From Azoarcus sp. CIB (GTDB lineage: Bacteria; Pseudomonadota; Gammaproteobacteria; Burkholderiales; Rhodocyclaceae), in contig NZ_CP011072.1 of the NCBI RefSeq assembly GCF_001190925.1, positions 1,364,001-1,428,000 of the forward strand: a DNA stretch of 64,000 nt, read 5' to 3'. Below the pieces are notes generated by a model. That model saw only the letters and a program-made list of their open reading frames with translations, was not told the origin of the DNA and searched no databases. This document shows, piece by piece, positions 36,888-45,415 of this stretch. Within the stretch, counting starts at the first letter, position 1, and every line of letters starts with the position of its first letter. The translations under genes and the position numbers were made by a program.

Positions 36888-37445
36888 ATGCTGGCGGGGT
36901 TGTTGTTGCGTCTGGCTGGCTGGCGCCTGGTGATTGTGCCGCCGCCCGCTCCGAAAGGGGTCGTGATGGTGTATCCGCACACGTCGAACTGGGATTTTCC
37001 GCTCGGGGTGCTGGCGCGATCGGCATCCGGGTTGAGGATTTCCTACGTGGCGAAGGATTCGCTCTTTCGTCCTCCGTTCGGGGGGCTGTTCCGCTGGCTG
37101 GGCGGCATTCCGGTGAATCGGCGCGTCAGCACGGGGTTCGTCGGGCAGCTGGTGCGTCGCTTCGCGGAGTCGGAGCGCCTGCTGATCGCGATCGCGCCCG
37201 AGGGAACCCGCGGACATGTGCCGCACCTCAGGTCCGGCTTCTATCACCTTGCGGTCCAGGCGGGAGTTCCGCTCGGATTCGCGTATATCGACTACGGCCG
37301 CCGCGAGGTGGGCATCGGGGCGTGGGTGACGCTCAGTGGTGACGCGGAACGCGACCTTGCGACGATCCGCGATTTCTATGCGGGCAGGCGGGGCAGGCAC
37401 CCGGATAAGGCGGGCGAGATCACCTTCGGTGACGGGCGCGCTTGA
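36888..37445 (+). CDS. 1-acyl-glycerol-3-phosphate acyltransferase-like protein
   Basis: A 185-residue acyltransferase of the PlsC-like family. The catalytic H-x4-D motif is YPHTSNWDFPLG near residue 30 and the acceptor-binding motif is IAPEGTRGHVPHLRSGF near 105. The N-terminus is hydrophobic (LAGLLLRLAGWRLVIV) and probably associates with the membrane. It is shorter than PlsC (about 240) and fits the small glycerol acyltransferase group. ATG 36888 follows GGGGGATG; longer starts upstream lack similarity. A strong terminator follows the stop. Confidence 0.8.
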   Translation: MLAGLLLRLAGWRLVIVPPPAPKGVVMVYPHTSNWDFPLGVLARSASGLRISYVAKDSLFRPPFGGLFRWLGGIPVNRRVSTGFVGQLVRRFAESERLLIAIAPEGTRGHVPHLRSGFYHLAVQAGVPLGFAYIDYGRREVGIGAWVTLSGDAERDLATIRDFYAGRRGRHPDKAGEITFGDGRA

Positions 37446-37463
37446 GCCGCAGCGGGAATGAAG

Positions 37464-37500
37464 AAGGGCGACCGGCCTGAGGCCGGTCGCCCTTTTCTCT
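37464..37500 (+). terminator. Rho-independent terminator
   Basis: A 14-base perfect stem (AAGGGCGACCGGCC, three-base loop, complement to 37494) is followed by TTCTCTCTCTC. It lies between the acyltransferase and the convergent Tim44-domain gene and terminates the former at least. Confidence 0.85.
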
Positions 37501-37521
37501 CTCTCTGGCGGGCAGGGGGTG

Positions 37522-38382
37522 TTAGTTCAGTTGCTGGATGCCCGCGACCTGCCAGCCCTGGTTGCCGTCGATCGGCTTGGTGAGGTGCCAGAACTCGTCG
37601 AAGTTGACCGGAGCGGCGCCGGCTTCTTCGCGGATCAGGCCGCGGAAGCGGACAGCGACACGGTAACGGCGGTTTTCCTCGACGCATTCGACGACTTCGG
37701 CGTTGAGTTCCATCACTTCGGTCTGCTGCGGGGCGGTGCCGCGCTCGCGGATCTGCATCTGCAGTTCGCCGAAGATCTCCGGCGTCACGAACTCGCGCAG
37801 GTCATCGAGGTTGCCGGCGTCGTTGGCAGCCTGCAGGCGGATGAAGTTCACCTTGGCCTGGCGGGCAAAGCCTTCGGCATCGAAACCGGCCGGCAGGGCG
37901 TTGCTTGCCGGAGCGGCGACCGGTGCAGCGCTACCATAGGCCGGTTGCGTTTGCGACTGCATCGGGATGTTGCCGCCACCGGCGCCCATGCCCGCGTACT
38001 GCATCGCCGGCTGCTGCTGAGTGCGCTTGCGCATCACCAGGCGGAAGACGGCGATTGCGGCGAACACGAGCAGGCCGATCATGAGCATGTTGGCGAACTC
38101 TTCGCCCATGCCGAGGTGCGAGGCGAGGGCGGCGAGGCCCAGGCCGGCGGCCAGGCCGGCGACGGGGCCGAGCCAGGAGTTCTTGCGCGGGGCCTGGGCC
38201 GCGGCCGTCGGTGCGGTCGGGGTGTCGGCCGTGCGGGCGGTGGTCGTGGACGATTGCGCGGTGCTGCTCTGCGTGCCGAACGACTTGCCGCCGCCGACGC
38301 GCTTGGCTTCGGCATCGTTCGCCGTCAGGCCGACGCTCACGACGAGCGCGCAGACCGTGAGCAGGAATCGGGTGAGTTTCAT
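37522..38382 (-). CDS. Tim44-domain membrane protein
   Basis: A 286-residue protein. Residues 1-26 form a signal peptide or first membrane helix (FLLTVCALVVSVGLTANDAEA), followed by a Ser/Thr/Ala-rich linker and a second hydrophobic segment with MLMIGLLVFAAIAVFRLV. The C-terminal 130 residues form a Tim44-like domain (FARQAKVNFIRLQAANDAGN, DDLREFVTPEIFGELQMQIR, FDEFWHLTKP). Bacterial Tim44-like proteins are common but of unknown role. The ATG at 38382 is chosen for the signal peptide and the upstream AAAGGAGG. It diverges from an NhaR-like regulator. Confidence 0.85.
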   Translation of the reverse strand: MKLTRFLLTVCALVVSVGLTANDAEAKRVGGGKSFGTQSSTAQSSTTTARTADTPTAPTAAAQAPRKNSWLGPVAGLAAGLGLAALASHLGMGEEFANMLMIGLLVFAAIAVFRLVMRKRTQQQPAMQYAGMGAGGGNIPMQSQTQPAYGSAAPVAAPASNALPAGFDAEGFARQAKVNFIRLQAANDAGNLDDLREFVTPEIFGELQMQIRERGTAPQQTEVMELNAEVVECVEENRRYRVAVRFRGLIREEAGAAPVNFDEFWHLTKPIDGNQGWQVAGIQQLN

Positions 38383-38451
38383 AAGGGAGGGCCTCCTTTG
38401 AGTGTTTGAGTTCCGTGTCCCGCGGGCCCCAGCTGGGGGCGCGCGGTCCGC

Positions 38452-38467
38452 TGCACCAGTCGGTGCA
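38452..38467. promoter_or_regulatory. perfect dyad between the Tim44 and NhaR-like genes
   Basis: TGCACC-AGTC-GGTGCA, a 6-base perfect dyad with a four-base centre, lies in the 169-base divergent intergenic region. It may be a regulator site. Confidence 0.35.
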
Positions 38468-38551
38468 CACGACACTTGGAGGATACGGAGACTTGGACTT
38501 CCGAGGAAGATGAATTTAAAGTATGTTTATTCAGAAAAAAAGGAAGTAAGC

Positions 38552-39445
38552 ATGCAGCCGCTCAACTACCGTCACCTTTATTACTTTTGGGTCGTCGCGA
38601 AGGAAGGCGGCATCGCGCGGGCCGCGGAGCGGCTCGAGATGGCGGTGCAGACCGTCAGCACCCAGGTGCGTGAGCTGGAGCGCTCGCTGGGTTACGCTCT
38701 GTTCAAGTCGGTGGGGAGAGGGATCGAGCTGACCGATGCGGGTGCGACGGCAGTGCGCTACGCGGAGCAGATCTTCCAGCTGGGCGAAGCCTTGCCGGCC
38801 GCCGTGCAGGAGGCGGCGAATGCGCAGGGCGTGCGCCTCGCGGTCGGAATCTCCGACGCATTGCCGAAGCTGGCGGTGCGGCATCTGCTGCAGCCCGCGG
38901 TGCAGACGCCCAACCTGCGCCTGCAATGCCAGGAGGGCGACTTCGACGACCTCCTGGCCGATCTGGCCCTGCATCGTCTGGACGTCGTCCTCGCCGACCG
39001 GCCCGCACCGGCGAATCCGAACCTGCGCGTGTTCAGCCACCGGCTGGGGAAATCGTCCATCGCGTGGTACGTGCGGGCGGACATTGCCGCGAAGGTCGAG
39101 CTGGATTTCCCCGCCTGTCTCGCCGAACTTCCTTTATTGTTGCCGACGACGGATTCGGCGGTGCGCAGCCGCCTCGACGACTGGCTCGCGCGTCATGGCA
39201 TTCGTCCGCGCATCGTCGGCGAGTTCGAGGATAGCGCGCTGCTGGCGACTTTCGGCGAGAGCGGGCTTGGTGCCTTTCCGGCTCCCGAACTGTCGTCGGA
39301 GGAGTTCACCCGCTCGCGCGGTCTGGCGCTGCTGGGGCGCTGCCCGGATGTGGTCGAGCATTTCTATGCGATTTCGGCGCAGCGCAAGGTCGATCATCCG
39401 GTGATCCGCAGCCTGCTTGCCGGAGCAGAGCACGCCAGCGCTTGA
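38552..39445 (+). CDS. NhaR-like LysR-family transcriptional regulator
   Basis: A 297-residue LysR-type regulator. The DNA-binding part is NYRHLYYFWVVAKEGGIARA and VQTVSTQVRELERSLGYALF, the NhaR pattern (NhaR controls sodium/proton antiport in E. coli). No antiporter gene is beside it here, so the target is unknown. A ribosome site (AAGGAAG) stands seven bases before the ATG. The upstream 80 bases are unusually AT-rich (TTTAAAGTATGTTTATTCAG), suggesting a promoter. Confidence 0.88.
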   Translation: MQPLNYRHLYYFWVVAKEGGIARAAERLEMAVQTVSTQVRELERSLGYALFKSVGRGIELTDAGATAVRYAEQIFQLGEALPAAVQEAANAQGVRLAVGISDALPKLAVRHLLQPAVQTPNLRLQCQEGDFDDLLADLALHRLDVVLADRPAPANPNLRVFSHRLGKSSIAWYVRADIAAKVELDFPACLAELPLLLPTTDSAVRSRLDDWLARHGIRPRIVGEFEDSALLATFGESGLGAFPAPELSSEEFTRSRGLALLGRCPDVVEHFYAISAQRKVDHPVIRSLLAGAEHASA

Positions 39446-39533
39446 GCGCGGCATCGGTGGGGCGCGGTGGTCCGTCCGCTTGTCGTCTTTATCCGGATGG
39501 GCTAAAAGGCATCATCGGACGGGAGCGGCGGCG

Positions 39534-40439
39534 ATGAACAGCTGGGTGCGTTACTGGATGGTGGTGCTGAAGACGACGGTACGCCTGTGGCTGGACGCCC
39601 AGGTGTTCGTGCACGCAGCGGCGCTCGCCTTCTTCACGGTGTTTTCGGTGGCGCCGGTCGTAATCGTCGCGGTCACGATCGTCGGCCTGGTGCTCGGCGA
39701 GTCCGCGGCGCAGGGACAAATGGCGCAGCAACTGGAGGCGGCGATCGGCGCTCAGGCGGCGCAGGCGGTGCAGACCGCGGTGATGGCCAGCCGCATCCAG
39801 CAGAGCGGCATCCTGCCGACGCTGGCGGGCTTCGGCGCGATGCTGTTCGGCGCGACGACGGTGTTCGCGCAGATGCAGGCCGCGCTCAATGCGATCTGGT
39901 CTGTCGCACCACGGCCGACGCGCAGCAGCATCTTCATCTACGCGAAGGGTCGTTTGCTGTCGATGACGATCGTGCTGGCGATCGGCTTCGTGCTTCTCGT
40001 ATCGCTGCTGTTGAGCGTAGCGGTGCGGGCGGTGGTCGAGTTCGCGAGCGATTGGGTGCCGATTCCGCCACCGCTCTTGCTGCTGCTGGACTGGGGCGTG
40101 TCGCTGTTCGTCGTGACGCTGCTGTTCGCGACGATCTTCCGCGTGTTGCCGGACGTCGTGCTGCGCTGGCGCGACGTGTGGCTCGGGGCGCTGGTCACCG
40201 CGCTGTTGTTCGCGGTGGGGCGCAGTCTGATCGCCCTCTACCTGTCGACGACCGCGACCGCGTCGACTTACGGAGCGGCAGGTTCGCTGGTCCTGCTGCT
40301 GATGTGGGTGAACTACTCGTCGCTGATCCTGCTGCTGGGTGCAGCCTTCACGCGCGCGAACGTGGAAGCGCGCGGGCGGGTCATCCGGCCGCGGATCACT
40401 GCCGTGCGCGTGCATCGCGAGCTGATGAAGGATGATTGA
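39534..40439 (+). CDS. YihY/BrkB-family inner membrane protein
   Basis: A 301-residue membrane protein with about six helices. Recognisable family sequence includes HAAALAFFTVFSVAPVVIVA near the N-terminus, SGILPTLAGFGAMLFGATTV mid-protein and TASTYGAAGSLVLLLMWVNY in the last third. The YihY/BrkB family is widespread; the once-proposed RNase BN activity is not supported, and its role is unknown. ATG 39534 follows GGGAGCGG. It is 88 bases downstream of the NhaR-like gene on the same strand. Confidence 0.88.
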   Translation: MNSWVRYWMVVLKTTVRLWLDAQVFVHAAALAFFTVFSVAPVVIVAVTIVGLVLGESAAQGQMAQQLEAAIGAQAAQAVQTAVMASRIQQSGILPTLAGFGAMLFGATTVFAQMQAALNAIWSVAPRPTRSSIFIYAKGRLLSMTIVLAIGFVLLVSLLLSVAVRAVVEFASDWVPIPPPLLLLLDWGVSLFVVTLLFATIFRVLPDVVLRWRDVWLGALVTALLFAVGRSLIALYLSTTATASTYGAAGSLVLLLMWVNYSSLILLLGAAFTRANVEARGRVIRPRITAVRVHRELMKDD

Positions 40440-40535
40440 AGCGGACCGGGCAAGCTTCGCAGGATCAATTCCCTTGTCCGGCGACCGCGGCGAGTTCGGT
40501 GCACTGCAACTCGGCGATGGTTCGCTGGGGCGCTC

Positions 40536-41465
40536 CTACGTGCTGCTCGAGCTTTCGACCGCCCGTGGGCCGGATTCGGACATCAGGTTCGCGATCAGGC
40601 CGCGCAGCCAGCGATTGCCCGGGTCGTGGTGGAAGCGCGCGTGCCAGTGCTGCTTGATCGTGTAATCCGGTAGCGGGAAGGGGACGGGCAGGACGCGGAA
40701 GTCGCCGCGTCCGCGCAGCAGTTCGCCCAGCCGGCGCGGCACGGTCATCAGCAGGTCGGTGTGTTCGACGACGAAGGCCGCGCCGAGGAAGTTCGGGATG
40801 TCGAGCACGATGCGGCGCTTGATGCCCTGGCGGGCGATTTCCTGCTCGATCACGTGGTGGCCCGTGCCCGTGGTGCGGAACACCGCGTGGTCTTCCGCCT
40901 CGAACTGTTCCAGCGTCAGGCCGCCGTGGATGCGGGGGTGGTCGGCGCTCGCGAGGCACACGTAGTGCTGGCGGAACAAGGCCTGCTGGTAGAAGCCGGC
41001 CTCCAGGATGGGGATGAAGCCGACGGCGAGGTCGGCTTCACCCGATTCGAGCTTGCGGCCGGTGTCGTCGTCCAGCGGGGCGATCTGGATGCGGATGCCC
41101 GGCGCGGTCGCGCGCAGCTCGCCCCACAGGCGCGGCAGCAGCACCAGGTGGGTGATGTCGGTCATGCAGATGCGGAAGCTGCGTTCCGACGTGGCGGGGT
41201 CGAAACTGCTGCGGTGGCCGAGGGCGACTGCGAGCGCGTCGAGTGCGTCGCGGATCGGCTGCACCAGTTCGTCGGCGAGCGGGGTCGGCTCCATGCCGCT
41301 GGAGGTGCGCACGAACAGGGGGTCCGAGAAATGTTCGCGCAGCTTGCCGAGGGCGATGCTGACGGCGGGTTGGCCGAGTTCCAGCAGATCGGCGGCACGG
41401 CTCACGCTGCGGGTCTTGTGGACGGCGTCGAACACTTGCAGCAGGCGAAGGTCGGGGGTGCTCAT
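40536..41465 (-). CDS. NagR/DntR-type LysR regulator of the gentisate operon
   Basis: A 309-residue LysR-type regulator of the NodD/NagR/DntR branch: LRLLQVFDAVHKTRSVSRAA, then GKLREHFSDPLFVRTSSGME in the helix-turn-helix region, and FRICMTDITHLVLLPRLWGE opening the effector domain. NagR and DntR respond to salicylate-type aromatic acids. It diverges from the gentisate operon with inverted repeats in between, so it most probably activates that operon with 3-hydroxybenzoate, gentisate or a related compound; the inducer is inferred. Confidence 0.9.
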   Translation of the reverse strand: MSTPDLRLLQVFDAVHKTRSVSRAADLLELGQPAVSIALGKLREHFSDPLFVRTSSGMEPTPLADELVQPIRDALDALAVALGHRSSFDPATSERSFRICMTDITHLVLLPRLWGELRATAPGIRIQIAPLDDDTGRKLESGEADLAVGFIPILEAGFYQQALFRQHYVCLASADHPRIHGGLTLEQFEAEDHAVFRTTGTGHHVIEQEIARQGIKRRIVLDIPNFLGAAFVVEHTDLLMTVPRRLGELLRGRGDFRVLPVPFPLPDYTIKQHWHARFHHDPGNRWLRGLIANLMSESGPRAVESSSST

Positions 41466-41477
41466 TGCGCGACGACT

Positions 41478-41542
41478 ATTCGAAATTCGAATTCACATTA
41501 TTTCACGCATTGCATCGACGGAATATTTATCCCTCGATAAAT
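41478..41542. promoter_or_regulatory. operator region of the gentisate operon (three sites)
   Basis: Three elements stand between the LysR gene and the dioxygenase gene: a 7-base dyad ATTCGAA-A-TTCGAAT (41478-41492); TATTTCACGCATTGCAT (41499-41515), which resembles the NagR recognition pattern ATTCACGCT-N2-TGAT; and a 7-base dyad ATTTATC-CCTC-GATAAAT (41525-41542). The region is AT-rich compared with its surroundings. Confidence 0.5.
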
Positions 41543-41634
41543 TGTGCTCCATCACAACGAATCGCCGCTCGCCTTGATCTGGCGCAAAGGTTTTTCACCT
41601 AGCTGGCGGCGATATCCCGATGGAGGAGTCAGGA

Positions 41635-42675
41635 ATGCAGGAACTTGGTCGTCTCGATGATCTGCCGCTCGCCTACCGCGAGTCGCTCGGCGCGCAAAAC
41701 CTGGTGCCGCTGTGGCCCAGCCTGCGCTCGGTGCTGCCCCCCGGTACGCCCGCCCGCCGCACCAAGCCGGTGATGTGGTCCTACGAGGCGCTGCGCCCGC
41801 TGCTGATGCAGGCCGGCGAGCTGACCCCGATCGAGAAGGCGGAGCGTCGCGTGCTGGTGCTCGCGAACCCCGGTCACGGCCTCGAGAAGATGCAGGCGAG
41901 CGCGGCGATCTACCTCGGCATGCAGCTGCTGCTGCCGGGCGAGTGGGCGCCGTCGCACAAGCATACCCCCAACGCGGTGCGCATGATCGTCGAAGGCGAG
42001 GGCGCCTACACGACCGTCGATGGCGAGAAGTGCCCGATGAGCCGCGGCGACCTGATCCTGACGCCGACCGGCCTGTGGCACGAGCACGGCCACGACGGCA
42101 AGGAGCCGGTCGTGTGGCTCGACGTGCTCGACCTGCCGCTGGTGTATTACACGGAAACGTCCTACGCCGTCGAAGGAAAGGAGCAGGAGGTGAGCGGTAC
42201 CCGCCTCGAGCGCAACTACGTCCGCGGCGGCATCGTGCCATCGCCGGTGTTCTCGCGCGGCAGCGCCCGCCGCTACCCGATGCTGCGCTACCCCTGGGCC
42301 GATGCCCGCGCCGCGCTGCTGAGTCTGGCCGAGACGCAGCCTGAAATCGAGGCCGTGCAGGTGGCCTATGTGAATCCCGAGAACGGTGGGGATTGCCAGA
42401 ACATCCTCGGCTTCTCCGCGCTGATGCTGCGCCCGGGCGAGACGCTGAACCTGCCCGCGCGCTCGCCGGCGATGGTGTTCCACCTGATCGAGGGCGGCGC
42501 CGACGTGGCGATCGAGGAGAACCGGTTCGCGCTGTCGCCGGCCGACACCTGCTGCGCGCCCGGTTATACGCCCGTGACGCTGAAGAACCGCTCGGCGAGC
42601 GAGCCGGCCTTCATCTTCGTTGCCGACGAGAGCCCGCTGCACAAGAAGCTGGGCGTCTACGAAGTGCGCGCCTGA
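41635..42675 (+). CDS. nagI: gentisate 1,2-dioxygenase
   Basis: A 346-residue bicupin dioxygenase that opens the ring of gentisate to maleylpyruvate using Fe(II) and O2. The iron site of the first cupin is PSHKHTPNAVRMIVEGEG near residue 110 with the third His in GLWHEHGHDG. Length and sequence (LPPGTPARRTKPVMWSYEAL) match the family. A TGGAGGAG ribosome site supports ATG 41635 rather than ATG 41620, but both are possible. First gene of the catabolic operon, under the divergent LysR regulator. Confidence 0.93.
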   Translation: MQELGRLDDLPLAYRESLGAQNLVPLWPSLRSVLPPGTPARRTKPVMWSYEALRPLLMQAGELTPIEKAERRVLVLANPGHGLEKMQASAAIYLGMQLLLPGEWAPSHKHTPNAVRMIVEGEGAYTTVDGEKCPMSRGDLILTPTGLWHEHGHDGKEPVVWLDVLDLPLVYYTETSYAVEGKEQEVSGTRLERNYVRGGIVPSPVFSRGSARRYPMLRYPWADARAALLSLAETQPEIEAVQVAYVNPENGGDCQNILGFSALMLRPGETLNLPARSPAMVFHLIEGGADVAIEENRFALSPADTCCAPGYTPVTLKNRSASEPAFIFVADESPLHKKLGVYEVRA

Positions 42676-42708
42676 CCCCCGAACCCAACGACTCAGAGAG
42701 AAGACGAC

Positions 42709-43419
42709 ATGTCCGAAGCCCAATACCTGTTCCCGCCGTCGCCGGTGTATTCGCTGCCCGTGCGCGGCATCGAGTCCCGCTACCCGGTCAAGCGCATCTT
42801 CTGCGTCGGCCGCAACTACCACGCCCATGCGGTCGAGATGGGGCGCCCGGTCGACAAGGCCACGGCTCAGCCTTTCTATTTCACGAAGGCTGCATCGACC
42901 CTGGTTGAGTCCGGGGCGACGGTGCCGTACCCGACCGGCACGTCGAACTACCACTACGAGATGGAGCTGGTCGTCGCGATCGGCGCGCCGGGCTTCCGCG
43001 TGACGGAAGCCGATGCGCAGAGCCTGGTCTACGGCTACGCCGCCGGCCTCGACATGACCCGCCGCGACCTGCAGCTGGTGGCCCGCGAGCAGGGTCGTCC
43101 GTGGGATCTGGGCAAGGACTTCGAACTGTCAGCCGTGTGCACCGAGATCGTGCCGATCGGCGACCTGGGCGTGCTGACGACGGGCGCGATCAACCTGCAG
43201 GTCAATGGCGAGACCCGCCAGACCGCCGACCTGTCGCAGCTGATCTGGAACATCCCCGAACTGATCGCCGACCTGTCGAAGTTCTATCACCTCGAGCCGG
43301 GCGACCTGATCTTCACCGGCACGCCGGAAGGCGTGGGCGCCGTGAAGAGCGGCGATCGCATCACCGGCCACGTCGACAAGGTCGGCGACATCGAACTGAC
43401 GATCGGCGCAGCCGAATAA
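42709..43419 (+). CDS. nagK: fumarylpyruvate hydrolase (FAH family)
   Basis: A 236-residue fumarylacetoacetate-hydrolase-family enzyme. Metal-binding and fold motifs are IFCVGRNYHAHAVEMG, HYEMELVVAIG (E-x-E site) and LIFTGTPEGVGAVKSGD. In a gentisate operon with a maleylpyruvate isomerase it is expected to split fumarylpyruvate into fumarate and pyruvate. AGAGAGAAG precedes the ATG. It lies 33 bases after the dioxygenase gene. Confidence 0.92.
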   Translation: MSEAQYLFPPSPVYSLPVRGIESRYPVKRIFCVGRNYHAHAVEMGRPVDKATAQPFYFTKAASTLVESGATVPYPTGTSNYHYEMELVVAIGAPGFRVTEADAQSLVYGYAAGLDMTRRDLQLVAREQGRPWDLGKDFELSAVCTEIVPIGDLGVLTTGAINLQVNGETRQTADLSQLIWNIPELIADLSKFYHLEPGDLIFTGTPEGVGAVKSGDRITGHVDKVGDIELTIGAAE

Positions 43420-43479
43420 GACCTTAAGACGGAGCGCGCAGCCGCTCCGCCAATCCTGATCGAGATGGAGGAGACACAC

Positions 43480-44673
43480 ATGACCGAGCAGCTTCCCGTA
43501 ATCGTCGCCGGCGGCGGCATCGGCGGCCTTGCAGCCGCACTCGCGCTGGTGCGCCAGGGATTCCGCGTGCTGGTGCTGGAGCAGGCGGACCAGATCGGCG
43601 AGATTGGCGCCGGCATCCAGCTGGGCCCCAACGCCTTCCATGCCTTCGACGCGCTGGGCGTCGGTGAGAAGGCGCGCGGGCGCGCGGTGTATACGGATGA
43701 AATGGTGATGCACGACGCGCTCGACGAGACGCTCATCGGCCGCATCCCGACCGGCGAAGCCTTCCGCAAGCGATTCGGCAACCCCTATGCGGTGATTCAC
43801 CGTGTGGACGTGCATCTGTCGCTGCTTGAAGGTGCGCAGGAGACCGGTCGCGTCGAATTCCGCACCTCGACCCACGTACAGCGCGTCGAACAGGATGCCG
43901 ACGGCGTCACGGTGTACGACCAGCACGGCAACGCCGTCCGCGGCGTTGCGGTGATCGGCGCGGACGGCGTGAAGTCGGTCGTGCGCGCGCAGTACGTGAA
44001 TGACCCGGCGCGCGTGACCGGCCACGTGGTGTATCGCGCGGTGATCGACAAGAAGGACTTCCCCGAGAACCTGCAGTGGAACGCGGCGAGCATCTGGGTC
44101 GGCCCGAACTGCCACCTCGTGCATTACCCGCTGCGCGGCGGCGAGCAGTACAACGTCGTCGTGACCTTCCACAGCCGCGAGAAGGAAGAGTGGGGCGTCA
44201 CCGAAGGCAGCCGCGAGGAAGTGCAGAGCTACTTCCAGGGCATTTGCCCGAAGGCACGCCAGCTGATCGACCTGCCGAAGAGCTGGAAGCGCTGGGCGAC
44301 GGCCGACCGCGAGCCGATCGGCCAGTGGTCTTTCGGCCGCGTGACCCTGCTGGGCGACGCGGCGCACCCGACGACGCAGTACATGGCGCAGGGCGCGTGC
44401 ATGGCGCTCGAAGACGCCGTGACGCTGGGCGAAGCGCTGCGCGTCAATGGCAACGACTTCGAAAAGGCCTTCGACCTCTACCAGCGCTCGCGCATCGCCC
44501 GTACCGCGCGCATCGTGCTGTCGTCGCGCGAGATGGGCCGCATCTACCACGCCAAGGGCGTCGAGCGCCTGGTGCGCAACGACCTGTGGAAGGGCCGCAC
44601 GCCGGAGCGCTTCTACGACGCGATGGAGTGGCTGTACGGCTGGAACGTCGACAATTGCCTGGCGAAGGACTGA
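43480..44673 (+). CDS. nagX: 3-hydroxybenzoate 6-monooxygenase
   Basis: A 397-residue FAD-dependent aromatic hydroxylase of class A, using NAD(P)H and O2. The FAD-binding GXGXXG motif is VIVAGGGIGGLAAALALVRQ at the N-terminus, the second dinucleotide motif is VIGADGVKSVVRA, and FAD ribityl contacts are in GRVTLLGDAAHPTTQYMAQG. Sequence features such as GEIGAGIQLGPNAFHAFDAL match 3-hydroxybenzoate 6-hydroxylases, which make gentisate. Salicylate 5-hydroxylase is a different, multicomponent enzyme, so 3-hydroxybenzoate is the more likely substrate. ATG 43480 follows GGAGGAGA. Confidence 0.88.
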   Translation: MTEQLPVIVAGGGIGGLAAALALVRQGFRVLVLEQADQIGEIGAGIQLGPNAFHAFDALGVGEKARGRAVYTDEMVMHDALDETLIGRIPTGEAFRKRFGNPYAVIHRVDVHLSLLEGAQETGRVEFRTSTHVQRVEQDADGVTVYDQHGNAVRGVAVIGADGVKSVVRAQYVNDPARVTGHVVYRAVIDKKDFPENLQWNAASIWVGPNCHLVHYPLRGGEQYNVVVTFHSREKEEWGVTEGSREEVQSYFQGICPKARQLIDLPKSWKRWATADREPIGQWSFGRVTLLGDAAHPTTQYMAQGACMALEDAVTLGEALRVNGNDFEKAFDLYQRSRIARTARIVLSSREMGRIYHAKGVERLVRNDLWKGRTPERFYDAMEWLYGWNVDNCLAKD

Positions 44674-44678
44674 GTGGC

Positions 44679-45329
44679 ATGTCCATGAAGCTCTACAACT
44701 TCTTCCGCAGCGGTACCTCGCATCGCCTGCGTATCGCTTTGAACCTGAAGGGGATCGACTACGAGTACGTGGCGGTCGACCTGCGCACCGAGGAGCATCT
44801 CGGTGCCGAGTTCCGCGCGGTGAATCCGCAGGCGCTGGTGCCGGCCCTCACCGAGGGCGATCTGACGCTGATCCAGTCGCCGGCGATCATCGAGTGGCTC
44901 GAAGAGCGCTACCCGACCCCGGCGCTGCTGCCCGCCAACGCAGAGGACCGCGCCCGCGTGCGCGCACTGGCGGCGATCGTCGGCTGCGACATTCACCCGA
45001 TCAACAACCGACGGGTCCTCGAATACCTGCGGAAGACGCTCGGCTGCGACGAGGCGGCGGTACTGGCCTGGTGCGACACCTGGATCACGGCCGGCTTCGA
45101 CGCTCTGGAAGCGCTGCTCGCCGCAGACAAGGACCGCGGTGCGTTCTGTTTCGGCAACGCGCCCACGCTCGCCGACGTGTATCTGGTGCCGCAGGTCGAG
45201 AGCGCCCGCCGCTTCAACGTCGATTTGACGCCGTATCCGAACATCGTGGCGATCGACCGCGCTTGCGGTGAGCTCGACGCCTTCCGGCGAGCGGCCCCGG
45301 CCGTGCAACCGGATGCGCCGGCGAAGTAA
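44679..45329 (+). CDS. nagL: maleylpyruvate isomerase (zeta-class GST)
   Basis: A 216-residue zeta-class glutathione transferase that uses glutathione to isomerise maleylpyruvate to fumarylpyruvate. The zeta signature SGTSHRLRIALNLKGIDYEY replaces the usual SSCX(W/H)RVRIAL, and the C-terminal domain has GNAPTLADVYLVPQVESARR. It starts five bases after the monooxygenase stop. With the hydrolase and the dioxygenase it completes the glutathione-dependent gentisate pathway. Confidence 0.92.
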   Translation: MSMKLYNFFRSGTSHRLRIALNLKGIDYEYVAVDLRTEEHLGAEFRAVNPQALVPALTEGDLTLIQSPAIIEWLEERYPTPALLPANAEDRARVRALAAIVGCDIHPINNRRVLEYLRKTLGCDEAAVLAWCDTWITAGFDALEALLAADKDRGAFCFGNAPTLADVYLVPQVESARRFNVDLTPYPNIVAIDRACGELDAFRRAAPAVQPDAPAK

Positions 45330-45415
45330 GTCACAGGCAATTAGAAGAAATCGGGGGTGACGCGGTTGCGATCGCGTTCGGCCCCCGAACCCTGACGAGA
45401 GAGATGAGGAGACAC

